DNA of 64,000 nucleotides, taken from the NCBI RefSeq assembly GCF_015082335.1, contig NZ_BLRL01000003.1, positions 62,001 to 126,000 on the forward strand, written 5' to 3'. Shown piece after piece: positions 47,508-55,666 of this stretch (position 1 is the first letter of the stretch; each line of letters starts with the position of its first letter). Made by a program: the position numbers and the translations under genes. Source of the stretch: Moritella sp. F3. GTDB lineage: Bacteria; Pseudomonadota; Gammaproteobacteria; Enterobacterales; Moritellaceae. Under the pieces are notes generated by a model that saw only the letters and a list, made by a program, of their open reading frames with translations, was not told the origin of the DNA and did no database searches.

Positions 47508-47774
47508 TTACACAACAACGTATTGTTTTGCTTGTCTTGCTTCAACGATATATCTTCTTTTTAATTTCTTAGCCATGTCTGGAGTTAGATCAGAATGTAA
47601 TAATTCTAATGTACTTTGGCCTTTACTTTTTAAGTATGCTGCAACTAATGGACGTGTTGGGTCTGCGTGACCTTTTGCCCACTCGTAGCTTTTAATTGCG
47701 TTTGCTGGTGGTGTTTTCTTTGCTGCGATATAAACACTGCCATCAGGAAAAGATACGCGGTAAATATTGATCAT
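47508..47774 (-). CDS. Small conserved-looking hypothetical protein
   Basis: 88 residues, no signal peptide. The start IYRVSFPDGSVYIAAKKTPP faintly recalls the first strands of GIY-YIG domains, but the rest does not support a nuclease. The C-terminus is basic and helical (DMAKKLKRRYIVEARQAKQ). An SD-like AGTGAG lies about 8 bases before the ATG. It stands alone between nosL and the AraC gene. Function unknown. Confidence 0.55.
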   Translation of the reverse strand: MINIYRVSFPDGSVYIAAKKTPPANAIKSYEWAKGHADPTRPLVAAYLKSKGQSTLELLHSDLTPDMAKKLKRRYIVEARQAKQYVVV

Positions 47775-48092
47775 TTTTGTCTCACTTTATTCTTCGTCAT
47801 CAAAATACTAAATTTTATCGCCATAGTATGACAGCTTTTAGGGTGTTAAACATAATTACTTGGTTCTAGCACCGAAGCAATTGGTTAATTGACTACTTAT
47901 TTAATGTACTCGGTATTAATGTTGATGGATGAAACGCTGATGCTTTAAGCAGTTGGCTTGATTGTATAGGCCTAAACTTGATTATGTTGGTAAGCCCCTT
48001 TAAATTTAGTATATTAATTGTTAATTTAAACGGATGAGTATTAATAACTTATATTTAAATAATAAATACGTAATTTCAAAGGTTTATAGATT
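47775..48092. other. Divergent promoter region
   Basis: About 320 bases between the small minus-strand gene and the AraC gene. It contains a short palindrome TAGGCCTA near 47970. Nothing else is clear. Confidence 0.45.
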
Positions 48093-49100
48093 ATGAATCA
48101 AGCAATTAAATATACAACGATCGCGGCATGGAGTTTATCTATCGCTAATGCGCTAGATGCGAGAGGGTTTAATCCTAATGAGGTGTTTAAAAATGCTGGT
48201 ATCTCATTAACGGATATACAGGATGACCCGAATTCCTTGCTTGATATAAAACAGATGACGGCATTGTGGAAAGAAGTCGCACTGATCACGCAGATGCCAC
48301 ACTTTGGCCTGATTGTCGGTCAATACTCAAATATAAAAAAGAATCATATTTATAATCACCTTATCAAAAAGTCGGACTCTTTGCTGCAAGTCCTTGAAGG
48401 CTTGCCGAGTTATTACGGTAAGTTAAGTAATTCAGTGTGTCTTACGTTGAATAATACCCCGCATTTACTGGGCGTAACTATCTCACCACTGGAAGGTGTT
48501 GAAATCAGTGATATGTCTATTGATGCGTTTTTCTCTTCTTTTGTCAGTATCATTAATGACTTTGTTGATTCCGATTCGTTTATACATCACGTTGATTTTG
48601 TGCGTAATAAGCCTAAAAGTACACGTCCTTGGTCAGATAGTTTTAACTGTGAGACCAAGTTTGCTCAGGAAGTTAATTGTCTGTGGTTGAATAAATCTGT
48701 GTTAACGCAGTTCTCAGTAAAAAGCCTCATGCTTGAAAAGAAAATGGCCATTAATTCTGACCTCGATAAAATGTCATTAACTGAAAAGATTGAGCGCCTT
48801 ATACACAGTTCAATTGCTCATAGTGAACCGACTCTGGACGAAATCGCGGTGATGTTAAACATGAGTGTGCGTTCAATTAGTCGTAGTTTGAAAGAAGAAG
48901 GTTTGAGTTTTAGAGATATCTTAAAGCACAAGCGCCAAGAATTGGCAGTACATTATTTGACGAAAACAGAAGAGCCAATCTTAATCATTTCAGAAAACTT
49001 AGGTTATAAAAATATGGGTAACTTTACCCGCGCATTCCAAGCCTGGTTCGGCCAATCGCCGTCGCAATACCGTGAAGATCATCGTAAACAATTATCGTAA
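48093..49100 (+). CDS. AraC-family regulator
   Basis: The N-terminal 180 residues resemble the arabinose_bd type domain of OruR/ArgR-like regulators. The C-terminal 100 residues form the two-HTH AraC domain (LDEIAVMLNMSVRSISRSLKEEG and a second motif LGYKNMGNFTRAFQAWFGQSPSQYR, cited by key residues NFTRAFQ and SPSQYR). 335 aa is normal. The next gene, in the same direction, is an alkylsulfatase, which it may activate. Confidence 0.85.
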   Translation: MNQAIKYTTIAAWSLSIANALDARGFNPNEVFKNAGISLTDIQDDPNSLLDIKQMTALWKEVALITQMPHFGLIVGQYSNIKKNHIYNHLIKKSDSLLQVLEGLPSYYGKLSNSVCLTLNNTPHLLGVTISPLEGVEISDMSIDAFFSSFVSIINDFVDSDSFIHHVDFVRNKPKSTRPWSDSFNCETKFAQEVNCLWLNKSVLTQFSVKSLMLEKKMAINSDLDKMSLTEKIERLIHSSIAHSEPTLDEIAVMLNMSVRSISRSLKEEGLSFRDILKHKRQELAVHYLTKTEEPILIISENLGYKNMGNFTRAFQAWFGQSPSQYREDHRKQLS

Positions 49101-49213
49101 AAATAAGTTCATTGACAGCGCGCTTAGATTCAAATACTAAGTGGGCGCAAAATGATAAACAGCTTGTTAATAAGTTGTGATACCTTGTCATTATCATAAC
49201 TACTAATGGCTAG

Positions 49214-51271
49214 ATGGACATGTTTAATAAAAAGAACTTAAGCAGACGTATTCAAAACACGATCTACAACAATTGTAATTTAAAGAAACACTTACCATTA
49301 GCAGTTATTGCTTCAGGTAGTTTATTTTTAGCTGCTTGCGGACAAAGCGATGATGAGAAATTCGCGAGCACTAACCCAGATAAATACGGTTTTACGCCAG
49401 CCTCTGAATATACCACTGAACTGAATCAATCAGTATTAGAAGAACTTCCTTTCGAAAACAAGCAAGATTTTACCGATGCTAACCGTGGCTTTATTGCAAC
49501 TCTGCCAGAGTTTGTTGTTAAGTACACAGATGGCACAACAATCATGGATTTGTCTGCTTATGACTTTATTAATGGGCAAGCGCCAAACAGTGTCAACCCA
49601 AGCCTGTGGCGCCAAGCTAAACTAAACAATATCAATGGTCTGTTTAAAGTAACGGAAGGCATTTACCAAATTCGTGGTTTCGATTTGGCCAATATGACAA
49701 TCATTGAAGGTAAATCCGGTTGGATCATTGTTGATCCGCTAACAACGTCAGAAACGGCGAAAAAAGCCCTCGATTTTGTGAATAAGCAACTGGGCTACCG
49801 CCCTGTATCGACCATCGTATTTACCCATAGCCACATGGATCATTTTGGTGGTGTGAATGGATTACTTGAAGCGGCTGGTAATGATGTTGCAGATATTGAA
49901 GTAGTTGCTCCGGGTGGCTTTATGGAAGAAGCGACCAATGAAAATATCATTGCTGGTCCTGCAATGAGTAAACGTGCAAGTTATATGTATGGTAATTTAT
50001 TACCACGCTCAGAAAGGGGCCACGTTGATGCAGGTCTAGGTAAAGCAGTCCCATTTGGCACTTTCAGTATCTTAGCGCCAACGTTAACGGTTAGTAGTAA
50101 TGAAACACAAATTATTGATGGTGTTGAATTTGAATTCCAAATCGTCTCTGGCACAGAAGCGCCATCGGAATTCACCTTCTACTTACCAGCAATGAAAGCA
50201 TATTGTGGTGCCGAAATGGTATCTAAGACGATGCATAACTTGTATACCCTACGTGGTGCACATGTACGTGATGCTGTGTTGTGGAGTAAGTCGATTGATG
50301 AAGCCATTGAAGAACAAAAAGAAGCTGATATTTACTTTGGCTCTCACCACTGGCCTGTCTGGGGACAAGATAATATCAATGAATTCTTGGTGACTCAGCG
50401 AGATACTTACCAATATATTCACGATCAGTCTGTACGTATGATGAATGCAGGTTTAACACCGAAAGAAATTGCTGAAGAAATCGAAATGCCACCAAAACTG
50501 GCTAATACTTTCTCTAGCCGTGGTTATTACGGTACAGTGAAACATAATGCTAAAGCCATTTATCAGGCTTATCTTGGTTGGTACGATGCAAACCCTGTTA
50601 ACTTAGATCCATTACCTGAATATGAATCTGCGGCTAAGTATGTGAAATTAATGGGCGGTGCAGAAGCGGTTATCATTAATGCACAAGCGGCTTATGATAA
50701 AGGTGAATACCGTTGGAGTGCTGAGCTATTAAACCACCTTGTGTTTGCAGATGCTGACAATAAAGCTGCAAAAGAATTACTTGCGAGTAGTTATGATCAG
50801 TTAGGTTATCAAGCTGAATCAGCGCCTTGGCGTGATGTTTACTTATCTGGAGCCTACGAGTTACGTCATGGTGCGGCAGACAAAGTGATCGACTTAGCAT
50901 CGATGAAAGTGATTATGCTAGAAACGCCAGTTGATAAGTTCTTTGAAAGTATGGCTGCGCGATTGATTGGTCCTGAAGCATTTGGTGAAGAGTTTACGTT
51001 GAACATTAATTTCACTGATTTAGATAAAAACTATGTGTTAAAACTTGATAACGCCGTATTACGCCATGAACTTGCGCCTAAAGATAAGGCTGCGGATGCA
51101 ACACTAAACATTAGCCATGAGTTGTTTATTGATTTGGTTATTGGTGTAGCAGGCGTATCTGAAGTATTACTTTCAGATGACTTGAGTATTGAAGGCAGTA
51201 AACTTGGTTTAGTTAACTTCTTCTCATTACTTGATCAACCTGAAGGTGTGTTTAATATCGTTACACCTTAA
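49214..51271 (+). CDS. SdsA-type alkylsulfatase, lipoprotein
   Basis: Zinc metallo-beta-lactamase-fold enzyme that hydrolyses linear alkyl sulfates such as SDS. The N-terminus has a lipobox (FLAA-C). FTHSHMDHFGGVNGLL is the HxHxDH metal motif; YCGAEMVSKTMHNLYTLRGA and FGSHHWPVWG are family blocks. A dimerisation part (about 420-540) and a C-terminal SCP2-like domain (from about 560) complete the usual order. 685 aa is normal. The lipid anchor would hold it in the periplasm or on the outer membrane. It follows an AraC regulator. Confidence 0.9.
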   Translation: MDMFNKKNLSRRIQNTIYNNCNLKKHLPLAVIASGSLFLAACGQSDDEKFASTNPDKYGFTPASEYTTELNQSVLEELPFENKQDFTDANRGFIATLPEFVVKYTDGTTIMDLSAYDFINGQAPNSVNPSLWRQAKLNNINGLFKVTEGIYQIRGFDLANMTIIEGKSGWIIVDPLTTSETAKKALDFVNKQLGYRPVSTIVFTHSHMDHFGGVNGLLEAAGNDVADIEVVAPGGFMEEATNENIIAGPAMSKRASYMYGNLLPRSERGHVDAGLGKAVPFGTFSILAPTLTVSSNETQIIDGVEFEFQIVSGTEAPSEFTFYLPAMKAYCGAEMVSKTMHNLYTLRGAHVRDAVLWSKSIDEAIEEQKEADIYFGSHHWPVWGQDNINEFLVTQRDTYQYIHDQSVRMMNAGLTPKEIAEEIEMPPKLANTFSSRGYYGTVKHNAKAIYQAYLGWYDANPVNLDPLPEYESAAKYVKLMGGAEAVIINAQAAYDKGEYRWSAELLNHLVFADADNKAAKELLASSYDQLGYQAESAPWRDVYLSGAYELRHGAADKVIDLASMKVIMLETPVDKFFESMAARLIGPEAFGEEFTLNINFTDLDKNYVLKLDNAVLRHELAPKDKAADATLNISHELFIDLVIGVAGVSEVLLSDDLSIEGSKLGLVNFFSLLDQPEGVFNIVTP

Positions 51272-51304
51272 TTGGGTGTTGATGAAAAAGTAATTGGGTA
51301 AGTA

Positions 51305-51334
51305 AAAGCACGCTATTTATAGCGTGCTTTTTTT
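51305..51334 (+). terminator. Terminator after the alkylsulfatase
   Basis: AAAGCACGCT...AGCGTGCTTT with T-run. It shares its flank GTAAGTAAAAGCACGCT with the terminator at 55032. Confidence 0.85.
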
Positions 51335-51379
51335 ATGTATTTAGTCTGTCACGATGGCTTTTTGTCGTTCAGAATTTAA

Positions 51380-52429
51380 TTAGCGTAGTGTTTTTGAGAA
51401 AAACTCATCAAGCTTAGTAACCGCTTGGTTGACGTATTTCTCTTGGTCATAAAGGTCGAAGTGTTGCGCACCATCAATTTTAAATAGTTCTGCATCTTTA
51501 CCTGCTTCAAGGCCTCGTGTTACAGCTACTTCACTAAAGTAAGCTGACAGTGCTTCCGTACCAACAATCGCTAGGAATGGCGTATCACCAATTAGCTTCA
51601 TGTTTTCTGATGGGTTATAGGCATAACGCGTATCCAATGACATCGCTGCTCGCAGTGGCGTGTAGTTCACCGCTGCTGCACCACGCTCAGGATTACGGTA
51701 ATAGTCAGCTGCTCGAACCCAAAACTCGTTCATTGTTTTGGCCTTTTCAGCTGACGGAATACCATCAACTAAAACAACTTCACCTGTTTCATAGTATTTT
51801 TGGCGTGCATCGCTCGCCATTTGAATTTGTTGACGGTATTGCTCGATTGGGTCGCCAGTGAGTTGATCCATGTACTGGGTTGCACCGCCCATGCCATAAT
51901 CAGTAAAATCAACAAAACCACTGACTGTCGCCACTGAATCTAAACGCGTGTCTTGTGTTGCTACTTGTATACTGTAACCAGCGCCAGAACAAATACCGAG
52001 TTCACCCACTCGTTCTGGATCTACGCCAGGGAAGTTACTTAAGAAAGTGATGGCATTCTTAATGTCTTCAACTTTCATTGGTGCGTTTTCCATGCCGCGA
52101 GGATAACCGCCACTTGCACCGTATGTGCGGTGGTCGAATGCTAACGTAATGTAACCTTCCTTCGCCATTTTCTCTGCATAAATACCAGCCGTCTGCTCTT
52201 TAACACCACTTGCAGGCGTGATAACAACAATCGCAGGGTAGCTCTTATTTGCATCATAGTGAGGAGGTAAGAATACGTTACCTGCGACACGTACATTTTC
52301 ACTTAAAAAAGATACTTTGTTCTTGCCCTGCTGATATTCAGCACCAAGGAAGGTATCAGCCATGACAGGGGTTGCACTAAGCATCGCTGCTGCTACTAAA
52401 GATAGACTAATTGATTTAAGCTTTTTCAT
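51380..52429 (-). CDS. Exported alpha/beta hydrolase
   Basis: The signal peptide ends near PVMA-D. The fold is dienelactone-hydrolase/X-Pro-peptidase-like: VVITPASGVKEQTAG (oxyanion region), ELGICSGAGYSIQ (nucleophile elbow GICSGAG, with Ser or the preceding Cys) and GAQHFDLYD (His). Reaction unknown. A TTG at 52441 opens the frame, but GGAG and the ATG at 52429 are the natural start. A T-N11-A type palindrome lies about 100 bases upstream, so the adjacent LysR protein may control it. Confidence 0.8.
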   Translation of the reverse strand: MKKLKSISLSLVAAAMLSATPVMADTFLGAEYQQGKNKVSFLSENVRVAGNVFLPPHYDANKSYPAIVVITPASGVKEQTAGIYAEKMAKEGYITLAFDHRTYGASGGYPRGMENAPMKVEDIKNAITFLSNFPGVDPERVGELGICSGAGYSIQVATQDTRLDSVATVSGFVDFTDYGMGGATQYMDQLTGDPIEQYRQQIQMASDARQKYYETGEVVLVDGIPSAEKAKTMNEFWVRAADYYRNPERGAAAVNYTPLRAAMSLDTRYAYNPSENMKLIGDTPFLAIVGTEALSAYFSEVAVTRGLEAGKDAELFKIDGAQHFDLYDQEKYVNQAVTKLDEFFSKTLR

Positions 52430-52521
52430 TTTATTCTCCAATTAAATTCAGGCTGTTTTGAAAACAAGACGAATTATATGGAGAGTTTCATTGTTGATAT
52501 ATAGCTGGTAATGCAAATCTG

Positions 52522-52540
52522 TGTTGAGTATAACTCAACA
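52522..52540. promoter_or_regulatory. Palindromic operator upstream of the hydrolase gene
   Basis: TGTTGAGT-ATA-ACTCAACA is a perfect dyad and contains a T-N11-A core (TGAGTATAACTCA) typical of LysR sites. It is 93 bases from the hydrolase start. Confidence 0.6.
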
Positions 52541-52599
52541 ATAAATATAACTTATACTCTCTAATTTGTGCTACTTAGGGCTGCCTTATTTGAAATCGA

Positions 52600-53502
52600 T
52601 CAATATAAATCGGCTTCAAAGCGCTGCTTGATAAAATTAATAAATGTTCTGAGCCGCTTAGGTTGATATTTATCTCTATGGTATACAGCTGAAAATAAAA
52701 CGGAGGGTATATGCCATTGAGGTAGAATTTCGACTAGTTCCCCGTCACGTATCGCATCACGACAATACATGCGAGGCACTCGGATAATACCGTTTCCTAT
52801 TAGCGCATTGGTAATAAGTGCATGGCCGTTCTTCGTAACTAAATGCCCCTCGACGGTAACATCAAGCTGTTCATTTTGATCTTCAACTGATTGGAAACTC
52901 CAACGCTTAACAGAGCCTGTAAGACATCGATGATCACCCAGCTCTTTAGGGTGTTCAGGGTTACCGTATTGCTTGATATAGCTTGGGCTTGCCAGCGTTA
53001 TGATCTCGATATCCATTAATTTCTTGGCAATAAAGCCTGAATCCTCTAGCTGTCCCATACGAAAAGCAATATCAAAATCGTCTTGGATCAAGTCTATTCG
53101 ATGGCTACTAAAATCGAGGTGAACTTGGATATACGGGTATTCCAGCATAAAGTCAGCAAGGTACTTAGATATGATACTTTCACCAATATAACCCCCTACA
53201 CAACTCACTCTAATAAGTCCACGCACCTCTTCGGTATCATCGACTGCTGCAATCAAGGCTTGATCTATTCCGTTGATGGATTTCTCACACTCTTGATAAA
53301 GGCGTTCACCTGCTTGAGTTAGCTTCAAACTACGCGTGGAGCGAGTAAGCAGTGTCACGCCCATTTGTTTTTCAAGCGAACTTATTTGCCGGGACACATG
53401 AGAGCGAGAAACGGATAAGGCTTCAGCGGCTTTAGTGAAATTACCCAATTGAGCAATAAGCACAAAAGATCGAATATCCGCTAGGTTGACGTTGTTTATC
53501 AT
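52600..53502 (-). CDS. LysR-family transcription regulator
   Basis: N-terminal HTH (FTKAAEALSVSRSHVSRQIS, LEKQMGVTLLTRSTRSLKLT) and a periplasmic-binding-fold effector domain. 300 aa from the chosen start. The frame opens at 53550, but GAGAGGA lies 7 bases before the ATG at 53502 and the protein aligns from MINNVNLADIRSF. It is divergent from the aldehyde dehydrogenase (139-base gap) and upstream of the hydrolase, so either or both may be its targets. Confidence 0.88.
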   Translation of the reverse strand: MINNVNLADIRSFVLIAQLGNFTKAAEALSVSRSHVSRQISSLEKQMGVTLLTRSTRSLKLTQAGERLYQECEKSINGIDQALIAAVDDTEEVRGLIRVSCVGGYIGESIISKYLADFMLEYPYIQVHLDFSSHRIDLIQDDFDIAFRMGQLEDSGFIAKKLMDIEIITLASPSYIKQYGNPEHPKELGDHRCLTGSVKRWSFQSVEDQNEQLDVTVEGHLVTKNGHALITNALIGNGIIRVPRMYCRDAIRDGELVEILPQWHIPSVLFSAVYHRDKYQPKRLRTFINFIKQRFEADLY

Positions 53503-53641
53503 TAATGATCCTCTCACTTTATTTGTCATCACACTGCAACAGTAAATCAACTATAACGCTATATATCAACAAAAGGGCATGTTTTATTATTCTCTGCATT
53601 GAAACACATCGTCAATATCAGACACACTTGGAGAATATAAC

Positions 53642-55012
53642 GTGGCAATTCAAACGCTAAATCCTTACACCAACGAACTTGAAAAGAGTTTTGATGCTAT
53701 CTCTGACGTAGAGATTAAACTTGCGATCAATAGTTCTCATTCTGCGTTTCTAGATTGGCGAAATACCTCTGTCGAGGAGCGTGCTCAACTGTTGTTGAAC
53801 GTTGCTGATTTACTCGAAAAAAATGCAAGTCACTATGCTGCATTGATGACCAAAGAAATGGGCAAACTGTTTCGTGAAGGCATTGAGTGGGAAATTCCTA
53901 ACTGTGTAGATATGTGTCGCTACTATGCCCAACATGCTGCAGAGTTCCTAAAACCTCAAGCAATCGAGCATGTACAAGCAGGCAAAGCACATATTGAGAG
54001 CTTACCTATGGGGGTTATTTTCGGGATTATGCCGTGGAACTTCCCATTTTATCAAGTAATTCGCTTTGCGGTTCCAAACCTGATGGCCGGTAATACAGTG
54101 CTATTTAAACACGCATCTAATGTCCCACAGTGTGCGATTGCACTTGCTGAACTCTTTGAAGAAGCAGGTTTTCCAAAAGGTGTTATCACCAACCTATTAA
54201 TGTCAGCATCTCAATCTGAGCTGGTTATTAGCGATAAACGTGTTCAAGGTGTATCACTGACAGGCAGTGAACGCGCAGGCTCTGCGGTAGCGGCACTAGC
54301 AGGTAAATACCTTAAGAAAGTGGTGATGGAGTTAGGTGGCAATGATCCATTTATTGTCCTGGCTGATGCTGATGTTGAAAAAGCGGCAGACATAGCTTTA
54401 ATTGCTAAGATGTTCAATTCTGGCGAGGTATGTACCGGGGCTAAGCGATTTATCATTGCTGAAGAAGTTTACGATGAATTTATGTCATTGTTTACTCAAA
54501 AAATGGCAGCAATGAAAGCCGGCGACCCAATGGATATGACCACTGAGTACGCACCGCTTGTTAGCGAGAAAGAGTGTCAGTCATTACTTGAACAGATTCA
54601 AAATGCGGTAACAGAAGGTGCAACCTTAGTCACAGGTGGAGAGCGAGAGTCATTAGCGGGTGCATGGCTGAAACCGACAATACTGACTGATGTTACTGAA
54701 GAGATTAGCATCTTTGACCGTGAGTTATTCGGACCTATTGCTGTTATTTACAAAATTGCATCAGAAGAAGAGGCTATCGCGCTAGCAAACAACAGCGCTT
54801 ACGGCCTGAGCTCTGCAATCATATCTCGTGATGAAGACAAAGCCCGCGCTATCGCTTCACAACTAGAAACCGGCGTTTCATTTATCAATAGCCACACGAT
54901 TTCAGAACCTTGTTTACCGTTTGGTGGCGTGAAAAATTCTGGATTTGGACGAGAACTAGGCCGAGCGGGAATGGATGAGTTTGTAAATAAAAAACTCGTA
55001 CGTTCACTTTAA
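53642..55012 (+). CDS. NAD(P)-dependent aldehyde dehydrogenase, succinate-semialdehyde type
   Basis: ALDH superfamily, 456 aa, short SSADH-like class. VVMELGGNDPFIVL has the base Glu and FNSGEVCTGAKRF the catalytic Cys. MPWNFPFYQVIRFAVPNLMAGN is the cofactor-site region. GTG start with TTGGAG 8 bases upstream. It is divergent from the LysR gene. The aldehyde cannot be told from sequence alone. Confidence 0.87.
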   Translation: MAIQTLNPYTNELEKSFDAISDVEIKLAINSSHSAFLDWRNTSVEERAQLLLNVADLLEKNASHYAALMTKEMGKLFREGIEWEIPNCVDMCRYYAQHAAEFLKPQAIEHVQAGKAHIESLPMGVIFGIMPWNFPFYQVIRFAVPNLMAGNTVLFKHASNVPQCAIALAELFEEAGFPKGVITNLLMSASQSELVISDKRVQGVSLTGSERAGSAVAALAGKYLKKVVMELGGNDPFIVLADADVEKAADIALIAKMFNSGEVCTGAKRFIIAEEVYDEFMSLFTQKMAAMKAGDPMDMTTEYAPLVSEKECQSLLEQIQNAVTEGATLVTGGERESLAGAWLKPTILTDVTEEISIFDRELFGPIAVIYKIASEEEAIALANNSAYGLSSAIISRDEDKARAIASQLETGVSFINSHTISEPCLPFGGVKNSGFGRELGRAGMDEFVNKKLVRSL

Positions 55013-55031
55013 TCTATCAAGTAGGTAAGTA

Positions 55032-55058
55032 AAAGCACGCTCGCTAGCGTGCTTTTTT
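55032..55058 (+). terminator. Terminator after the aldehyde dehydrogenase
   Basis: AAGCACGCT, 4-base loop, AGCGTGCTT with T-run; near-copy of the one at 51305. Confidence 0.85.
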
Positions 55059-55079
55059 GTGTCATTTAATTTGTTATGT

Positions 55080-55448
55080 TTAATTTGTGACACGATCAAG
55101 CATGCTCATTAACTTATCACCATCCACACTGTGTATATTTGTCGTGTAGTAATCTAGGCTATATTCTATATTTAACGAAAAATATAAGCTTTGTTTAAGG
55201 TGGACTTTTATTGCTTTCTCAATCTCGAGACTTAAATTCTGGGTGAATGCTTTATCTCGATGAGGCTTTGTTAATAATGATACTGTCACGAGTATGTGCG
55301 AGTATTTATATTGAGAACAAGGATAAGCTCTTGATTTACATTCGCCAGCGCTGGCATCTTTTCCATTGATAATACTTTCGACATCATTAAAAATAGTATC
55401 AACATTAATGTTTAAATTATCAGAATATTTAATTTCTACATGAGGCAT
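55080..55448 (-). CDS. 5-carboxymethyl-2-hydroxymuconate isomerase family protein
   Basis: Tautomerase-superfamily protein of the CHMI type. The N-terminal MPHVEIKYSDNL gives Pro-1 after Met removal, and the SLNIEYSLDYYTTN end matches family ends. Most homologues serve homoprotocatechuate degradation (hpaF), but no other hpa gene is here, so the substrate is unknown. The central part carries three Cys that are unusual for the family. 122 aa is normal. Confidence 0.72.
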   Translation of the reverse strand: MPHVEIKYSDNLNINVDTIFNDVESIINGKDASAGECKSRAYPCSQYKYSHILVTVSLLTKPHRDKAFTQNLSLEIEKAIKVHLKQSLYFSLNIEYSLDYYTTNIHSVDGDKLMSMLDRVTN

Positions 55449-55612
55449 ATAAATCGATTCCCTTAACGTATGAGTTTATTATCCAACAATACGTATAGCG
55501 TAAATGTGCATTTTATTTCATTACGATAAACACTACCAAATATAAGATTTATTATAAATAGATAATGGTGAATAGCGGTGATAAATAATAAAGCTAAGGT
55601 ATGTTTCAGCCA
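55449..55612. other. Short intergenic region
   Basis: Region upstream of the CHMI-like gene and downstream of the TonB receptor gene. No gene is seen. Confidence 0.4.
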
Positions 55613-55638
55613 TAAAAAAGCACGTCATAAGACGTGCT
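55613..55638 (-). terminator. Terminator of the TonB-receptor gene
   Basis: On the minus strand GCACGTC, TTAT loop, GACGTGC followed by six T. Confidence 0.85.
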
Positions 55639-55666
55639 GATTAGTTTCATATTAAGCGATGAATGA

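Noticed and set aside
47458..47670. Plus-strand reading frame opposite the small protein gene
   Set aside because: It overlaps the nosL terminator and the better-supported minus-strand gene with an SD-like sequence.
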